DNA of 64,000 nt, taken from assembly GCF_000758625.1 (NCBI RefSeq), contig NZ_CP009283.1, forward strand, positions 5,157,501 to 5,221,500, given 5' to 3'. Positions within the stretch are counted from its first letter, which is position 1. Each line of letters begins with the position of its first letter. Below the pieces are notes generated by a model that saw nothing but the letters and a program-made list of their open reading frames with translations, did not search any database and was not told the origin of the DNA. Source of the stretch: Paenibacillus sp. FSL R7-0273. Lineage in GTDB: Bacteria > Bacillota > Bacilli > Paenibacillales > Paenibacillaceae. The position numbers and the translations under genes are program-made. Below are positions 45,974-56,401 of the stretch, piece after piece.

Positions 45974-48900
45974 CTACTGCTTCAGCAGGTTGTAAATCAC
46001 CTGCGCACTTTCGGCACGGGTCATCAGCGCCTGCGGAGCAAACTGCTGGCCGCCGCGTCCCTGCAGAAGTCCTGCCTCCACAGCGATGCTTACTGCCTCC
46101 TGTGCCCAGCCGCTGATTTGCAGCTGATCACTGAACGATCCGGCAGAAGCTGCCTGCGCCTTCTCGCCCTGCAGATACTCATATGCCCGTACAACCATTA
46201 CAGCCATTTCCTCACGGGTAATGCTGCTGTCCGGAACGAAGGTATCTGCTGTGCGTCCCAGTACAAGCCCTGCCTGATTAACGGCAGCAATGCTGTCAGC
46301 ATACCAGGCATCGGCTCCCACATCCCGGAATGCCGGAGTGCTTCCATCCGCAGCCTCCAGGCCGAGCGCCCGGGCGATCATCGCCGCGAACTGCGCTCTT
46401 GTCACTTGCCCCTGCGGCGCAAACTCCGTCGCGGAAATCCCTTCAATAATATGTCTGGCCGCCAGCGACTTGATTACGCTGTTAGCCCACATGCTGCTGC
46501 CGACATCCGCGAAGCTTTTGTCATATTCCAGCACTGCATATTGGCTGAAATGGCTCACTGCCGCTGTCATTTTGCCGTTTTTCAACGTGCCGCCAATATA
46601 CTGGACGCTTCCATCCCCGGCGATATAATACACGCCAAGCAGATCTGGATTGGCATCCGGGTTAACATTGAAGGTCAGACGCAGCGGTACATCAAACGCT
46701 GTTACCTTTGTAGCAATTCCGTCCGCAGCAACAGTCTCCAGGCTGAAGCTGATGACCTCCCCAGCCGCAGACAAGCGGAGTGAGCTGTCCGCAGCCTGAC
46801 TGTTGATCAGCTGTTCGGCTGCTGCAGCCGGTGTCTTCAGACCTGTCAGCCTGATACGTACCTGACCGGCCTGAGCCTGCCCTGCTGCGGCCTTCTCTAC
46901 AATGCTCTTCAGCGCATCAGGTGTGAATTCCACAGCAGCACTACTCCAGGCAAGGCGCAGTGTATTGCTGCCCGTCAATCCCTGAATACCTGCCGGAAGC
47001 ACGACGGATTCTGTACCTTCAGCCAGCTGGACCGTTACGGCTCCGTCTGCAGCGGCAGGAATATCCTTCTGCTCCAGAGTCCGTACATTCTGCACCGCAG
47101 GTGTCGGCGTTGGTGTAGCCGCTACCGGAGGAGCGGTCTGCACAGGCGCATCCGTCGGTGCAGGGGTAGGTGCCGGAGAAGGCGTAGGAGCTGGCGTCGG
47201 TTCCGTTACCGGCGGCAGCTCTTTCTCAGCAACGGTTACGGTTCTGGTAACCTCAGCTGCCGCATTACCCGCCGCATCACTCACATTATAATGGTAGAGA
47301 TAAGTGCCCGCTTCTGCGGTATCCAGCACAGCTACCGGCTGGCCGCCCTTTGTAAGGGTCGCTATAATCTGACCGGTAAGATCCCCATCCCGGTCATCCT
47401 CTGCCGTCGCGCCGGCATCGGTATACGCTGCGCCGTTCTCCAGCTCTACAGCTGGCTCACCAAGCAGGGTAATAACCGGTTTTACTGTATCCGGGTCTTC
47501 GGCTACAACCACTGTTCTCGTTACTTCCAGCGCTTTGTTGCCTGCAGCATCACTAACGTTATAGTGGAAGGTGTACACATCTGCTATAGACGTATCAAGT
47601 TCTGTCAGCCCATACACCTCACTGCTGACTGTAGTGACAATACGGTCTGTCAGATCGCCGTCCACCTCATCGGCTGCTGTCGCTCCGGCATCTGTATAGT
47701 CGGAGCCGAGCTTAACATTGACCACCCGATCTCCGTTCAGGGTAATGACCGGTGGTGTTACATCAGGCTCCGGCAAGGTAATCGTACCGCTGGCTGAACC
47801 CGTAGCCAGCGCTTCACCTTTGCTCAACGCTACAGTAAAGCTGAAGCTGCCCGCGGTGTCCTCAGTCGCTCCCTGGAAAGCAGTAAAGGTCACGTCTCCC
47901 AGTGTCACACCTGTTTCACTCAAGCCTTCCAGCCCGGAAATCGTCTGCTGCAGCCAGGCCTGCACAGCCTCTTCACTGTTGGCTTCCTCCTTCTTCACAT
48001 TAAAGGCTGCTCCTTCAATAATGCTCTTAGCCTCATTCACGGCCAGCTCATTGGCAATAATGGTTTTGTCCCTGGCTATAGCCACATAGCTGACCAGTGC
48101 AGCCTGATTACCTGAATACGTGTTGTTAATTGTATACTTCACCGTTCCGCTCACCGGCAGGGTGAAATCATGGTTAAGCATGACGCCGTTCGGTCCCGCA
48201 ACTACCCCGGTGCGCACCGTTTCCGTCACCGGCTTACCCTCAGCATCATTGTAGCTGACGGTGATATCCATCGTACGGTTTGCATTGCTCCACCAGTCCC
48301 TGTGGAATGAGGTAAGGGTATACTTACCGGCTTCCAGCGGGAACAGATACACCAGCGGAGTGTTTCTGGTGTTGGAGCCGTATACCCCGGTCTGTGACTT
48401 ATCCGTGGTAACCACCGCGCCTCCGAGCCCTTTCATGCCGTAATTTGCTCCTGTATTGGTATGTCCCCATACCGCGTCTCCCGTTGAGAGCTGATCCGCC
48501 TGTTCATTCAGCAGACCGGCACCGACCAACTCTTTAACAACGGTATAAGGCGGAGTATCCCCTTCCGCAGCTACGCCCGGATCTACGAAATAAACCAGAC
48601 CCTGTGGCACAACCTCTACATAAACAACCGTCTTGAGGTTGCCGTACGTACCGGTAACCGCCACTCTGTCATATGGCGTATCAAAGCTGACTTCCGCCGT
48701 ATTCCACTTCACCGTTACAGGCAGCTTGCTGCCGTCTGCCCGTGTCGCTTCCACCTGTTGCGGAAGAACAGGCAGCTTGCCGGCATAGGTCGCGGTATCC
48801 GGCAGAACTGCCAGCTCCCGCAGATCGCCCGTGGTCAGCTGATTCTGCGCCGAGACCAGACGCTCTGCCAGCTGCGCCGCTCCTTCCTGATCCAGCCGGT

Positions 48901-51900
48901 AAGCGGCGGTATCAGTCAGCGCAGCCTCGGCACTGCCCAGTGCAGCCGTAAACAGCTGCCAGTCTGCCTCGGCATATTCGTCCAGCTTCACCGTTTCCTT
49001 CGCTGCACTCACCGCTGCGGCAAGCGCTGCCGTATCCGGTGAGCCTTGCACTTCCCCGGAGACAACGGCTACGGCATCCACAAGCAGTGTGCCGTTCAAT
49101 ACTTTAAACTCTACCGTATGCTGGCCGTATTTCAGCCCGCGCAGCGCATAGGTCTGATAAAGCTCCTTCGAGGCTATCGTTTCCGCTGACTGCACAGCAG
49201 TCTTGCCGTCCACTGTCACTTCAAGCTTCGCTGATCCGTCATTTGGCCCCAAAATATCCAGCCCGGTGCCTTCAAACGTATACGAGAGTGCTGCACCTGC
49301 CCCCTGGCTGGTGGAAGTGGAACGCTGATAGATGAACATGCCTGCACCGTTGGCATGATTCCAGTTCCCGCTGTAGGACAGCTTTGGATTCGCATCGGCA
49401 GTCAAATCGTACATTTCCAGATTGTCCAGCAGCTCGGAATAATACGGTGCATAGCCATCCACCGTCTCCACCTTCAGATTGTCGAACCGGACATGATAAT
49501 ATCCGCTGGCCAAGTCTACACGGCCGGACAGTTCTGGAGCCGGATCGGTATAGGCAGCCAGCTTCACCCCGTCCAGATAGGCGGTAACGGTGGCTCCGGC
49601 AACCTGGACTGCGATGTTATGCCAGGCATCATATGCTGTATTGAAGCCTTCAATTTTCACACCGCCGGTGCCTGTCGCCGCATTCCCGCTGGCCACAGCC
49701 CCGCCGTTCACCAGCAGCTGCCAGCCGCCGTCGAACCAGAATTTCAGCACATATGGCGTACCGCCAATGGTGTGTGAGCTTCCGCCCCCTTGATAACGGG
49801 CACCAATTGCCGCGTAATTGGCACTTCCCTCAGTGCTGTCATGCTCAAATGAAACGTCAATGCTGGCTTTGTAGTTCGTCCAGCGGTTGTCACCGATGGC
49901 TGTTACCGGATCGCCGCCGTTCCAGGTGCCGCCAAGGCCCATAAGGCTCCGGTCAAGCTGCTGGCGGAGAACATAATTATCCGATCCGTCCGGCAGATAA
50001 GCCTCAAAGGCACCGTTGCGGTCATGGGTATAGCGCGGAATGGCGCCTTTGGAGCCCCCGCGGGAATCGATATAGCCCTCGGTACCTGCAGCCTTTCCGT
50101 CTGCTCCGATCTTAACAACTGTCCGGTCCGAATAGTCAAAATCATCGGCGTACAGGAATTTGTCGCCCGTGTTCTGCACCGCGCCTGTTGCATCGGTATC
50201 AAGCACCGTCCGTTCGCCTTCCACAGGCAGCGGGGTGTTGTACTCTGCTTTGTCCTTAGTATCCAGCGTGGTTACCGTTACCGTTGAATAAGGCTTCACT
50301 TTAACGGTGTACACACCGCCGCCGTCTGCGGAGACATCGCCGAGATACTGCATGTAATTGCTGTTGAATGCCTTTCCGGCGTCGGCTGCACGGGTCTCCC
50401 ATACCTCTAAGGAAGGATTGCCGGTGTACGCCATATTTACAGCCTGCAGCTTGTAGGTTTTGGTGTGCTCGCTGTCATTTACAATGACGGTTGAGAAATC
50501 GCTTTTGTCAGGGGCAGCAAGCGTAATATAGCTTGGCGTTCCGTTACGCCCGTTGACCGGGTTAGTTCCTGTAGCACCGGTGGAGCTGGCCTTGGGAACT
50601 GCTCTCCAGATGCCGGCCGTGTTATCTTCATTTTCCCAGCCCAGCTCTGCGAACCGGCTGTAATGCTGCAGAATCACCAGGCCTGCGTCATAGTGAATCC
50701 AGCCTGACCAAGGGTCGCGGGCGCTGACCAGCTCCTTGAAGGAATATTGTCCGCCTTCATAGAAGGAGCCGATCGCCGGCTGGTATATAAAATGTGTGCG
50801 GCGCGAATTCACAAACCCCTTAATAATCGTGTTGCTCATTTCCAGCGGACCGCCTACCCCGCCGATGCCTGTTCCGGCAGCTATAGGGTCCTTCACATTA
50901 TTGTTGGGACGGAATGCCGAGTTGCTGAACGTGGCCTGCGCCTCGCTGTTCCAGATCTCAATGTCATACTGCTCGGCAAGCTTTTTGAAATTGCCTGCGG
51001 CATCATCATCGGTGTTATAGTGATATCCGGCAATCGGTACGGCATTGCGCAGCGACTCATCGCTTACCATTGCACCTCCGAAGGAGCCGATACCGACCTC
51101 ATCGGAGATGACCACCTGAATCCGGTTATACAGCGCCTGCTCCTCTGCGCTGGCAAAGCCCTCTTTATCCGTCTTAACCTTTTCCGCATACTGCTTGGTC
51201 CACGCTATATCCGGCGCATGCTCGTTAATATGCGGGTTGACGTAGCTGGTCATGTAACCGTACTGGCGGTAAGCCTCCAGAATCGTGTTTTTGTACCAGG
51301 TATAGATTTTATCGTTGGTATCCGCCCAGGCCGGAGCGCTCCAGCGCAGGATGCTGACCTTGAGGTCCGGATTAACCGCCTTCTCATCTGCTGCCAGCTG
51401 GAAGCCGGGATGGCGCTTGACGTTGACCTCCTCCTCTGCGGTACGCATCGTGGCCGGGTCAGGTCCGGTGGAGTTGTTGCGGTCATTACCCATCTCTATT
51501 TTGACATGGGTCATAAGCGGATGCTCGCCGCCGAACAGGATCTGCAGCATTTCCGCATATTTTTCCGGCTGCTCTGACTTGTAATCCATCAGGAGTGCAC
51601 TGGTGCTGTTGGCACTCAGTACACCAAAGCCCTTGAACGTAAGGCCGTTCTCATTGTCCGCCTGGATGTCATTGCCGTTCAGCAGAACCTGCACCATGGA
51701 GGCCGCATTTGCCTTGGCATCATCAAGGATGGATTTAATTCCGCCTTCCGCAATGGCGAACCAGCTGAGGAGCGGCTTTTCACCGGAGATATAAGCATAC
51801 GTCAATGTCATTGGAACGCTGGTGTCTGCATCGGCGGGTACGGTAAACTCGCCTGAATTGATCTTCGACGCATTGACATTGAACTGGCTCAGTGACAAGG

Positions 51901-52627
51901 TATGCTTGCCGCCGCTGGTATCCTGGTACTCAATTCGCGGCTGGATGACCCGCGAACGGCTGCCGTACCAGTCATAGAAGCCGCTGCTCAGCGTATAGGT
52001 TCCGGCTTCAAGCGCATTTAGCTGATAGACAATATTGTCGTTAGCAGCGCGTACACCCACCACCCAGACCGAAGGATCTGTTGCCGGATCGGTATGTCCG
52101 CCGTCCTTGGAACTTTTGATCTTCTGCACGGAATCGTCGAAGCCCCAGTCAGTGGTTCCGCTGACATAGCGCTGGTCCGGTACCTGATTGATCAGGCTCC
52201 CGCCGCTGAGGTCTTTGACCGCTTCATATAGCGGGGAGGCCGTAGGCCCGTTCCCCACCGAGTCACCGCCCCGGCCGCTGTCCACAAAATAGGCGAGCGG
52301 ATAATCAGCGGGCGGAATAACCTCGACGCTGGCGGTAACCGGACCGCTTGCCGTTGTGCCGCTTACAGTTACTGTTTCATAAGGCAGAGCAAACGTGTCT
52401 TCCCCGATATTCCAGCTGACAGCTGTACTGCTGCCTCCGATATTGATGCTGGCCGGCAAATTGGTGCCCGCCGCAGTCTCCGCCCCCATATAGGCGGCTG
52501 CGTAGACCTTATCTGCCGCTAAAGCGGATGCGGTCGGCTGGCCGGGTCCCGGAAACATTCCGAGCACAAGCATGCCCGTCATCAGGATGGAAAATAGCTT
52601 TTTGCCGGATGCTGACTTTCTGTTCAT
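45974..52627 (-). CDS. S-layer-anchored GH59 galactosylceramidase-like enzyme, 2217 aa
   Basis: Secreted multidomain surface enzyme. A signal peptide ends near residue 38 (ASALAADK). The GH59-type core spans about 310-680, with probable acid/base E469 (HINEHAPD) and nucleophile E562 (EIWNSEAQ), followed by a lectin-like sandwich (about 843-1076), the layout of galactocerebrosidase. Then come a FIVAR-like helical part (about 1196-1280), an Ig-like domain, two DUF5011-like repeats (about 1625-1798, ITLNGDRVV and ITLLGEPAV), a Pro/Thr linker (about 1803-1843), and three SLH domains at the end (about 2037-2217). It should release galactose or galactosides at the cell wall. GGAGGATAAATGA precedes ATG. 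Confidence 0.85.
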   Translation of the reverse strand: MNRKSASGKKLFSILMTGMLVLGMFPGPGQPTASALAADKVYAAAYMGAETAAGTNLPASINIGGSSTAVSWNIGEDTFALPYETVTVSGTTASGPVTASVEVIPPADYPLAYFVDSGRGGDSVGNGPTASPLYEAVKDLSGGSLINQVPDQRYVSGTTDWGFDDSVQKIKSSKDGGHTDPATDPSVWVVGVRAANDNIVYQLNALEAGTYTLSSGFYDWYGSRSRVIQPRIEYQDTSGGKHTLSLSQFNVNASKINSGEFTVPADADTSVPMTLTYAYISGEKPLLSWFAIAEGGIKSILDDAKANAASMVQVLLNGNDIQADNENGLTFKGFGVLSANSTSALLMDYKSEQPEKYAEMLQILFGGEHPLMTHVKIEMGNDRNNSTGPDPATMRTAEEEVNVKRHPGFQLAADEKAVNPDLKVSILRWSAPAWADTNDKIYTWYKNTILEAYRQYGYMTSYVNPHINEHAPDIAWTKQYAEKVKTDKEGFASAEEQALYNRIQVVISDEVGIGSFGGAMVSDESLRNAVPIAGYHYNTDDDAAGNFKKLAEQYDIEIWNSEAQATFSNSAFRPNNNVKDPIAAGTGIGGVGGPLEMSNTIIKGFVNSRRTHFIYQPAIGSFYEGGQYSFKELVSARDPWSGWIHYDAGLVILQHYSRFAELGWENEDNTAGIWRAVPKASSTGATGTNPVNGRNGTPSYITLAAPDKSDFSTVIVNDSEHTKTYKLQAVNMAYTGNPSLEVWETRAADAGKAFNSNYMQYLGDVSADGGGVYTVKVKPYSTVTVTTLDTKDKAEYNTPLPVEGERTVLDTDATGAVQNTGDKFLYADDFDYSDRTVVKIGADGKAAGTEGYIDSRGGSKGAIPRYTHDRNGAFEAYLPDGSDNYVLRQQLDRSLMGLGGTWNGGDPVTAIGDNRWTNYKASIDVSFEHDSTEGSANYAAIGARYQGGGSSHTIGGTPYVLKFWFDGGWQLLVNGGAVASGNAATGTGGVKIEGFNTAYDAWHNIAVQVAGATVTAYLDGVKLAAYTDPAPELSGRVDLASGYYHVRFDNLKVETVDGYAPYYSELLDNLEMYDLTADANPKLSYSGNWNHANGAGMFIYQRSTSTSQGAGAALSYTFEGTGLDILGPNDGSAKLEVTVDGKTAVQSAETIASKELYQTYALRGLKYGQHTVEFKVLNGTLLVDAVAVVSGEVQGSPDTAALAAAVSAAKETVKLDEYAEADWQLFTAALGSAEAALTDTAAYRLDQEGAAQLAERLVSAQNQLTTGDLRELAVLPDTATYAGKLPVLPQQVEATRADGSKLPVTVKWNTAEVSFDTPYDRVAVTGTYGNLKTVVYVEVVPQGLVYFVDPGVAAEGDTPPYTVVKELVGAGLLNEQADQLSTGDAVWGHTNTGANYGMKGLGGAVVTTDKSQTGVYGSNTRNTPLVYLFPLEAGKYTLTSFHRDWWSNANRTMDITVSYNDAEGKPVTETVRTGVVAGPNGVMLNHDFTLPVSGTVKYTINNTYSGNQAALVSYVAIARDKTIIANELAVNEAKSIIEGAAFNVKKEEANSEEAVQAWLQQTISGLEGLSETGVTLGDVTFTAFQGATEDTAGSFSFTVALSKGEALATGSASGTITLPEPDVTPPVITLNGDRVVNVKLGSDYTDAGATAADEVDGDLTDRIVTTVSSEVYGLTELDTSIADVYTFHYNVSDAAGNKALEVTRTVVVAEDPDTVKPVITLLGEPAVELENGAAYTDAGATAEDDRDGDLTGQIIATLTKGGQPVAVLDTAEAGTYLYHYNVSDAAGNAAAEVTRTVTVAEKELPPVTEPTPAPTPSPAPTPAPTDAPVQTAPPVAATPTPTPAVQNVRTLEQKDIPAAADGAVTVQLAEGTESVVLPAGIQGLTGSNTLRLAWSSAAVEFTPDALKSIVEKAAAGQAQAGQVRIRLTGLKTPAAAAEQLINSQAADSSLRLSAAGEVISFSLETVAADGIATKVTAFDVPLRLTFNVNPDANPDLLGVYYIAGDGSVQYIGGTLKNGKMTAAVSHFSQYAVLEYDKSFADVGSSMWANSVIKSLAARHIIEGISATEFAPQGQVTRAQFAAMIARALGLEAADGSTPAFRDVGADAWYADSIAAVNQAGLVLGRTADTFVPDSSITREEMAVMVVRAYEYLQGEKAQAASAGSFSDQLQISGWAQEAVSIAVEAGLLQGRGGQQFAPQALMTRAESAQVIYNLLKQ

Positions 52628-52673
52628 TCATTTATCCTCCTTCAATAGTTAAAGTGGGCAAACCAAATTAAAA

Positions 52674-52687
52674 AGAAAGCGTATACA
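52674..52687. promoter_or_regulatory. weak cre-like site upstream of the GH59 gene
   Basis: AGAAAGCGTATACA (reverse complement TGTATACGCTTTCT) matches 12 of 14 cre positions, 47 bases upstream of the GH59 start. Confidence 0.35.
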
Positions 52688-52773
52688 TACCACTGTAAAA
52701 AGCATGCCTCAGACAGCTTCCGCACAGGTTGTGTAATCTGAGAAGGCTTCGGACGGCTGTACAAGGCATAGAC

Positions 52774-52816
52774 AAACAAACCTGGCAGCTTGCGGGTAAG
52801 GCAACTGCCAGGCTTG
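52774..52816 (-). terminator. intrinsic terminator of the ABC importer operon
   Basis: CCTGGCAG (52781-52788) and CTGCCAGG (52805-52812) with inner TTGC/GCAA pairs. On the minus strand TTTGTTTG follows. It separates the ABC genes from the GH59 gene, which therefore has its own promoter. Confidence 0.75.
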
Positions 52817-52835
52817 CACATAGCTGTAATTCTCT

Positions 52836-53684
52836 CTAACCTTTAATCCCTGATGCCGCAACCCCCTGCACGAAATACTTCTGCAGTGCGAGGAAGACGA
52901 TAACAACCGGAATAATCGAGACCACACTGGCCGCCATAATCAGCCCGTACTCAGCGGAATACTGGGATATGAACATGCGAAGTCCGATTTGAATCGTCTT
53001 CAGCTCGGTTTTGGTCAGATAGATCATCGGTCCGAGGAAGTCATTCCAGGTGTTGACAAAGGTGAAGATCGTCAGTGTCGACAGGGCCGGCTTGGACAAC
53101 GGGAGCATAATTCTGGCCCAGATTCCGTATTCACTGAGACCGTCGATCCGCGCCGCCTCACATAATTCATCCGGTACACCCTGATAGAACTGGCGCATCA
53201 GGAACACCCCGAATGCCGAGAAGGCCTGCAGCAGAATAATGGACAAGTGCGTGTTATTCAGCCCGAGTGAACGCATCATGATGAACTGCGGTACCATATA
53301 GGCCTGCCAAGGAATAGCGATTGTAGCGATATAGCCGAGGAACAGGAGATTCTTCCCTTTGAACTGCAGCTTGGAGAACGCATAGGCTGCAAAGCTGGAA
53401 GTAAGCAGCTGCAGAATCGTAACGACTACGGACAGCTTGGCTGTATTATAGATGAAGCGGCCCAGCGGGATGCGGGTCCAGATGTCCACGAAATTTGACC
53501 AGCGCGGCTGATCCGGAATCCACTGCATCGGGAAGGAAAAGACATCCTTGTTCATCTTGAGTGATGAGGACAGCATCCATACATAAGGAATCAGCATACA
53601 GAAGACTGCTGCAGCGAGCAAAGCGTACACTAACACTTTCAAGCTGACTCTGAAGATTTTATTTGAACCTACCATATCATTCAT
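52836..53684 (-). CDS. carbohydrate ABC transporter permease (CUT1, MalG/LplC-like), 282 aa
   Basis: Inner-membrane permease with six predicted helices. The EAA loop is ELCEAARIDGLSEYGIWARI, the site that contacts the ATPase. N-terminus MNDMVGSNKIFRVSLKVLVYALL starts the first helix. It follows the partner permease by nine bases and ends at the terminator at 52774-52816. No ATPase gene is in the operon, so a shared MsmX-like ATPase must power it, as is usual for this importer class. Confidence 0.9.
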   Translation of the reverse strand: MNDMVGSNKIFRVSLKVLVYALLAAAVFCMLIPYVWMLSSSLKMNKDVFSFPMQWIPDQPRWSNFVDIWTRIPLGRFIYNTAKLSVVVTILQLLTSSFAAYAFSKLQFKGKNLLFLGYIATIAIPWQAYMVPQFIMMRSLGLNNTHLSIILLQAFSAFGVFLMRQFYQGVPDELCEAARIDGLSEYGIWARIMLPLSKPALSTLTIFTFVNTWNDFLGPMIYLTKTELKTIQIGLRMFISQYSAEYGLIMAASVVSIIPVVIVFLALQKYFVQGVAASGIKG

Positions 53685-53693
53685 ATCCCCCTA

Positions 53694-54629
53694 TTATCCG
53701 TACTTCTTCTCGCCGCGGAACTGGACGATCGTAATACCAAGCACCAGCAGGAACAGCACAATAGCCATGGCGCTGGCATATCCGTAATCAAGTGAACGGA
53801 ACGCCGTGTTGTAGATTTGATAGACCATTACTCTTGTTGAGTCGTTCAGCTGATTGTCGGCACCGGCAAACAGGTTGATGAAGATATCGTAGACCTTAAA
53901 CGAATTAATGACGAGAATCATCAGAACAAAGAACGTCGTTGGTGCCAGCTGCGGAACGGTCACATTGCGGAACCTTCTCCAGGCGCCTGCGCCGTCGAGC
54001 TCAGCAGCTTCATATAATTCCGGGTTGATCCCCTGGAGGCCTGCGAGGTAGATGACCATGTAATAACCCATGTTTTTCCAGACGGTAAACAGGATGACCG
54101 TGAACATCGCCCATTGCTTATCCGCCGCCCAGCGGGGAAGATCCTCAATCGGTACGCCGGAGATCAGATGCAGGATGTTGTTGACAGGACCCATAGTCGG
54201 GCTGAAAATAAAGTTCCACACTGCCGCCACCGCTACAAGCGAAGCAACATAGGGGAAGAAGAAGACGGTCCGCATAAAGTTACGGGCAATAATCTTCTGG
54301 TTCAGCAGAATAGCCAGCGCAAGGGCAACAGCCATCGTGAACGGTACAACACCGATGGTATAGACAATCGTGTTCCACAGCGCTTTATGGAAGGTGGTAT
54401 CCTTGATCAGCCGGGCAAAGTTATCGAAGCCGATGAATTCCATCGGATTGGCCCCGTCCCATTTCACAAATGCCAGGACAAAGGCAAAGAACATGGGGAC
54501 AAGCGTAAAGATGGCAAAGCCGATAAAGTTCGGCGCGATAAAGCTGTATGCTACCAGATGATCCCGGACGCCCTTGGACAGTATCCTCTTGGGGGCTTTC
54601 TTTGGTCTAAGTACGGTTTCATTTTGCAT
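53694..54629 (-). CDS. carbohydrate ABC transporter permease (CUT1, MalF/LplB-like), 311 aa
   Basis: Six-helix permease with the EAA loop ELYEAAELDGAGAWRRFRNV. ATG at 54629 is chosen because GGAGGAGAACAA precedes it; the frame extends to 54695 without a site. It lies between the solute-binding protein and the second permease genes. Sugar specificity is not readable, but the flanking GH59 gene suggests galactose-containing oligosaccharides (inference). Confidence 0.9.
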   Translation of the reverse strand: MQNETVLRPKKAPKRILSKGVRDHLVAYSFIAPNFIGFAIFTLVPMFFAFVLAFVKWDGANPMEFIGFDNFARLIKDTTFHKALWNTIVYTIGVVPFTMAVALALAILLNQKIIARNFMRTVFFFPYVASLVAVAAVWNFIFSPTMGPVNNILHLISGVPIEDLPRWAADKQWAMFTVILFTVWKNMGYYMVIYLAGLQGINPELYEAAELDGAGAWRRFRNVTVPQLAPTTFFVLMILVINSFKVYDIFINLFAGADNQLNDSTRVMVYQIYNTAFRSLDYGYASAMAIVLFLLVLGITIVQFRGEKKYG

Positions 54630-54698
54630 TTGTTCTCCTCCAAACCTTCTACCTTCTATGCAAAGGGCGGGCATGGCCCGCCCCCTGAGAATCACTGC

Positions 54699-56045
54699 CT
54701 AGTTGTTCAAAAGCGACTGCACACGGGTATTCATGTCCTTCAGGCCTTCGTCGATCGTCGCATTCTTGGTCATGATGTTGTCATGCGCTTCGTTCAGGAT
54801 GACTTCGATATCAGCGCTCTTCTCATGCATAGGCATTTCCAGGTAAGTCTGCACAGTAGTCAGAGCAGCCTTGCTGTTGTCATCTGCAGGGAAACCGTCG
54901 ATGGAAGTGATCGAGCCGATAACCTCATCATTTTTGATCGCCGGAATAGTACCAGTGGAAGCAATGACAGAAGCGCCGTCTTCACCGGTCACGAACTTCA
55001 TGAAATCAAGGGCAGCTTCCTTATGCTCGGACTTCTGGTTAACAGCCAGGGAAGTGATTGTTCCTAGTGTGGTTCCTGCTTCAACACCGTCCGGATGCGG
55101 ATATTTCACGATACCCCAGTTAGTTGCCTGGGACTCGCCGCTTTTCACCTTTTCAATCTGGGTGGCGATGAACCAGCTGCCCATGTTCATCATGGCAACG
55201 GAGTTGTTGTAGAATACGCCGGAATAGTGCGTGCTGGAGGTCTTCAGTGTTGCATAATCCATCACGATGCCGTCTTCCTGCTCTTTCAGGATGCGCTCAT
55301 AGGTAGGCTTCAGGAAGTCGTAGCTTCCATCCACTACAGTATTCTTGCCGTCCAGGATGCCGAACAGCTGAACCGCACTGCGCCAGGTGTGGTAATGCGC
55401 ACCGTATACCTTTTCTGCGCCGCTGCCGGAGGTCATCTTTCTGGCCAGCTCATCATATTGCTCGAAGGTCATGTCGTTGCTTGGGTATTCAACCCCTGCT
55501 TTGTCGAACAGGTCCTTGTTGTAGTACACGATCCAGAAGTCGCTGCGGAAAGGAAGCGCATAAACCTCATCATTCACTTCGATCTGCTCAACAGTACCGC
55601 CATACAGCGCCGGATCAATGCTGTTTGTGCCCATGAACCCTTTTAACGGCTCAAGATGGTTCTGCTTCACCAGGTTGGAGTAGCCCGGAATGTCCTTGAT
55701 GGTCAGGATATCGAGATCGGCACCGCCGGACAGCTGTGTGCTCAGCATCGTCATATAGTCGGTAGAGCCAAGGTCAACGTACTCGATCGTCACGTTTGGA
55801 TGCTCTTTCTGGTAAGCCTCGATCAGCGGTTTATAGTAAGCGGTTGCTTCCCAGTCCCACAGCGCCCATTTCAGGGTAACAGGCTCCTGGCTCGGTTCGG
55901 AGGAAGCGCTTGCATTCGTGCCGGTAGGAGCAGTTGTAGCAGCGGCATTGTTCTGTGCATTATTGTTGTTGCCGGAGCAGCCTGCCAAGAGGCCCACGGA
56001 GAGCACTGCAGTAAAGGTCATGCCATACAATCTTTTGTAATTCAT
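54699..56045 (-). CDS. sugar-binding lipoprotein of the CUT1 ABC importer, 448 aa
   Basis: Extracellular solute-binding protein. The N-terminus MNYKRLYGMTFTAVLSVG leads to a lipobox LLAGC and a Gly/Asn/Ala/Thr-rich linker, then the binding fold (VTLKWALWDWEATAYYKPL). ATG at 56045 has AAGGGGAAATTCA upstream and is preferred over a start at 56087. It heads the ABC operon and is divergent from YesM/YesN. A strong cre-like site lies at 56171-56184. Confidence 0.92.
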   Translation of the reverse strand: MNYKRLYGMTFTAVLSVGLLAGCSGNNNNAQNNAAATTAPTGTNASASSEPSQEPVTLKWALWDWEATAYYKPLIEAYQKEHPNVTIEYVDLGSTDYMTMLSTQLSGGADLDILTIKDIPGYSNLVKQNHLEPLKGFMGTNSIDPALYGGTVEQIEVNDEVYALPFRSDFWIVYYNKDLFDKAGVEYPSNDMTFEQYDELARKMTSGSGAEKVYGAHYHTWRSAVQLFGILDGKNTVVDGSYDFLKPTYERILKEQEDGIVMDYATLKTSSTHYSGVFYNNSVAMMNMGSWFIATQIEKVKSGESQATNWGIVKYPHPDGVEAGTTLGTITSLAVNQKSEHKEAALDFMKFVTGEDGASVIASTGTIPAIKNDEVIGSITSIDGFPADDNSKAALTTVQTYLEMPMHEKSADIEVILNEAHDNIMTKNATIDEGLKDMNTRVQSLLNN

Positions 56046-56362
56046 TGAATTTCCCCTTTTCATCTCGTTTTGTTGACCAGATATCATCTTCTGAAGCTAT
56101 TTCACATTCTACCGGGTTACAGCCCGGGATGGGATGTATTTTCCTGCTCAGATCATTCACTTTTATGTTCTGTTTGCGCTTTCATTGTCCCGGACCTGTA
56201 ATTTTCTATTCAAAACCTGTAAAATTCCCGGTTCCTGCCTCCCCCTCTATTTTGCAATACCGGAATATGCTATGGTGGTTATAATGCTTTTTGCAGCAGC
56301 ATCCGGCAATTTTGTAACCGCTTCATTACATTTCTTGTGTACCAAAGGAGAGAACCACCACG
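56046..56362. other. divergent regulatory region between ABC importer and YesMN
   Basis: This 317-base region holds a cre-like site (56171-56184), the binding sites of both divergent genes, and AAAGGAG (56344-56350) for the kinase gene. I see no gene or repeat in it. It probably carries the YesN operator, which I could not pin down. Confidence 0.6.
56171..56184. promoter_or_regulatory. cre-like site (CcpA)
   Basis: TGTTTGCGCTTTCA (reverse complement TGAAAGCGCAAACA) matches 13 of 14 cre positions, 126 bases upstream of the solute-binding gene. Confidence 0.55.
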
Positions 56363-56401
56363 ATAAGAAGATCTACTATTAAAAGCCGCATCATCCTGAT
56401 C

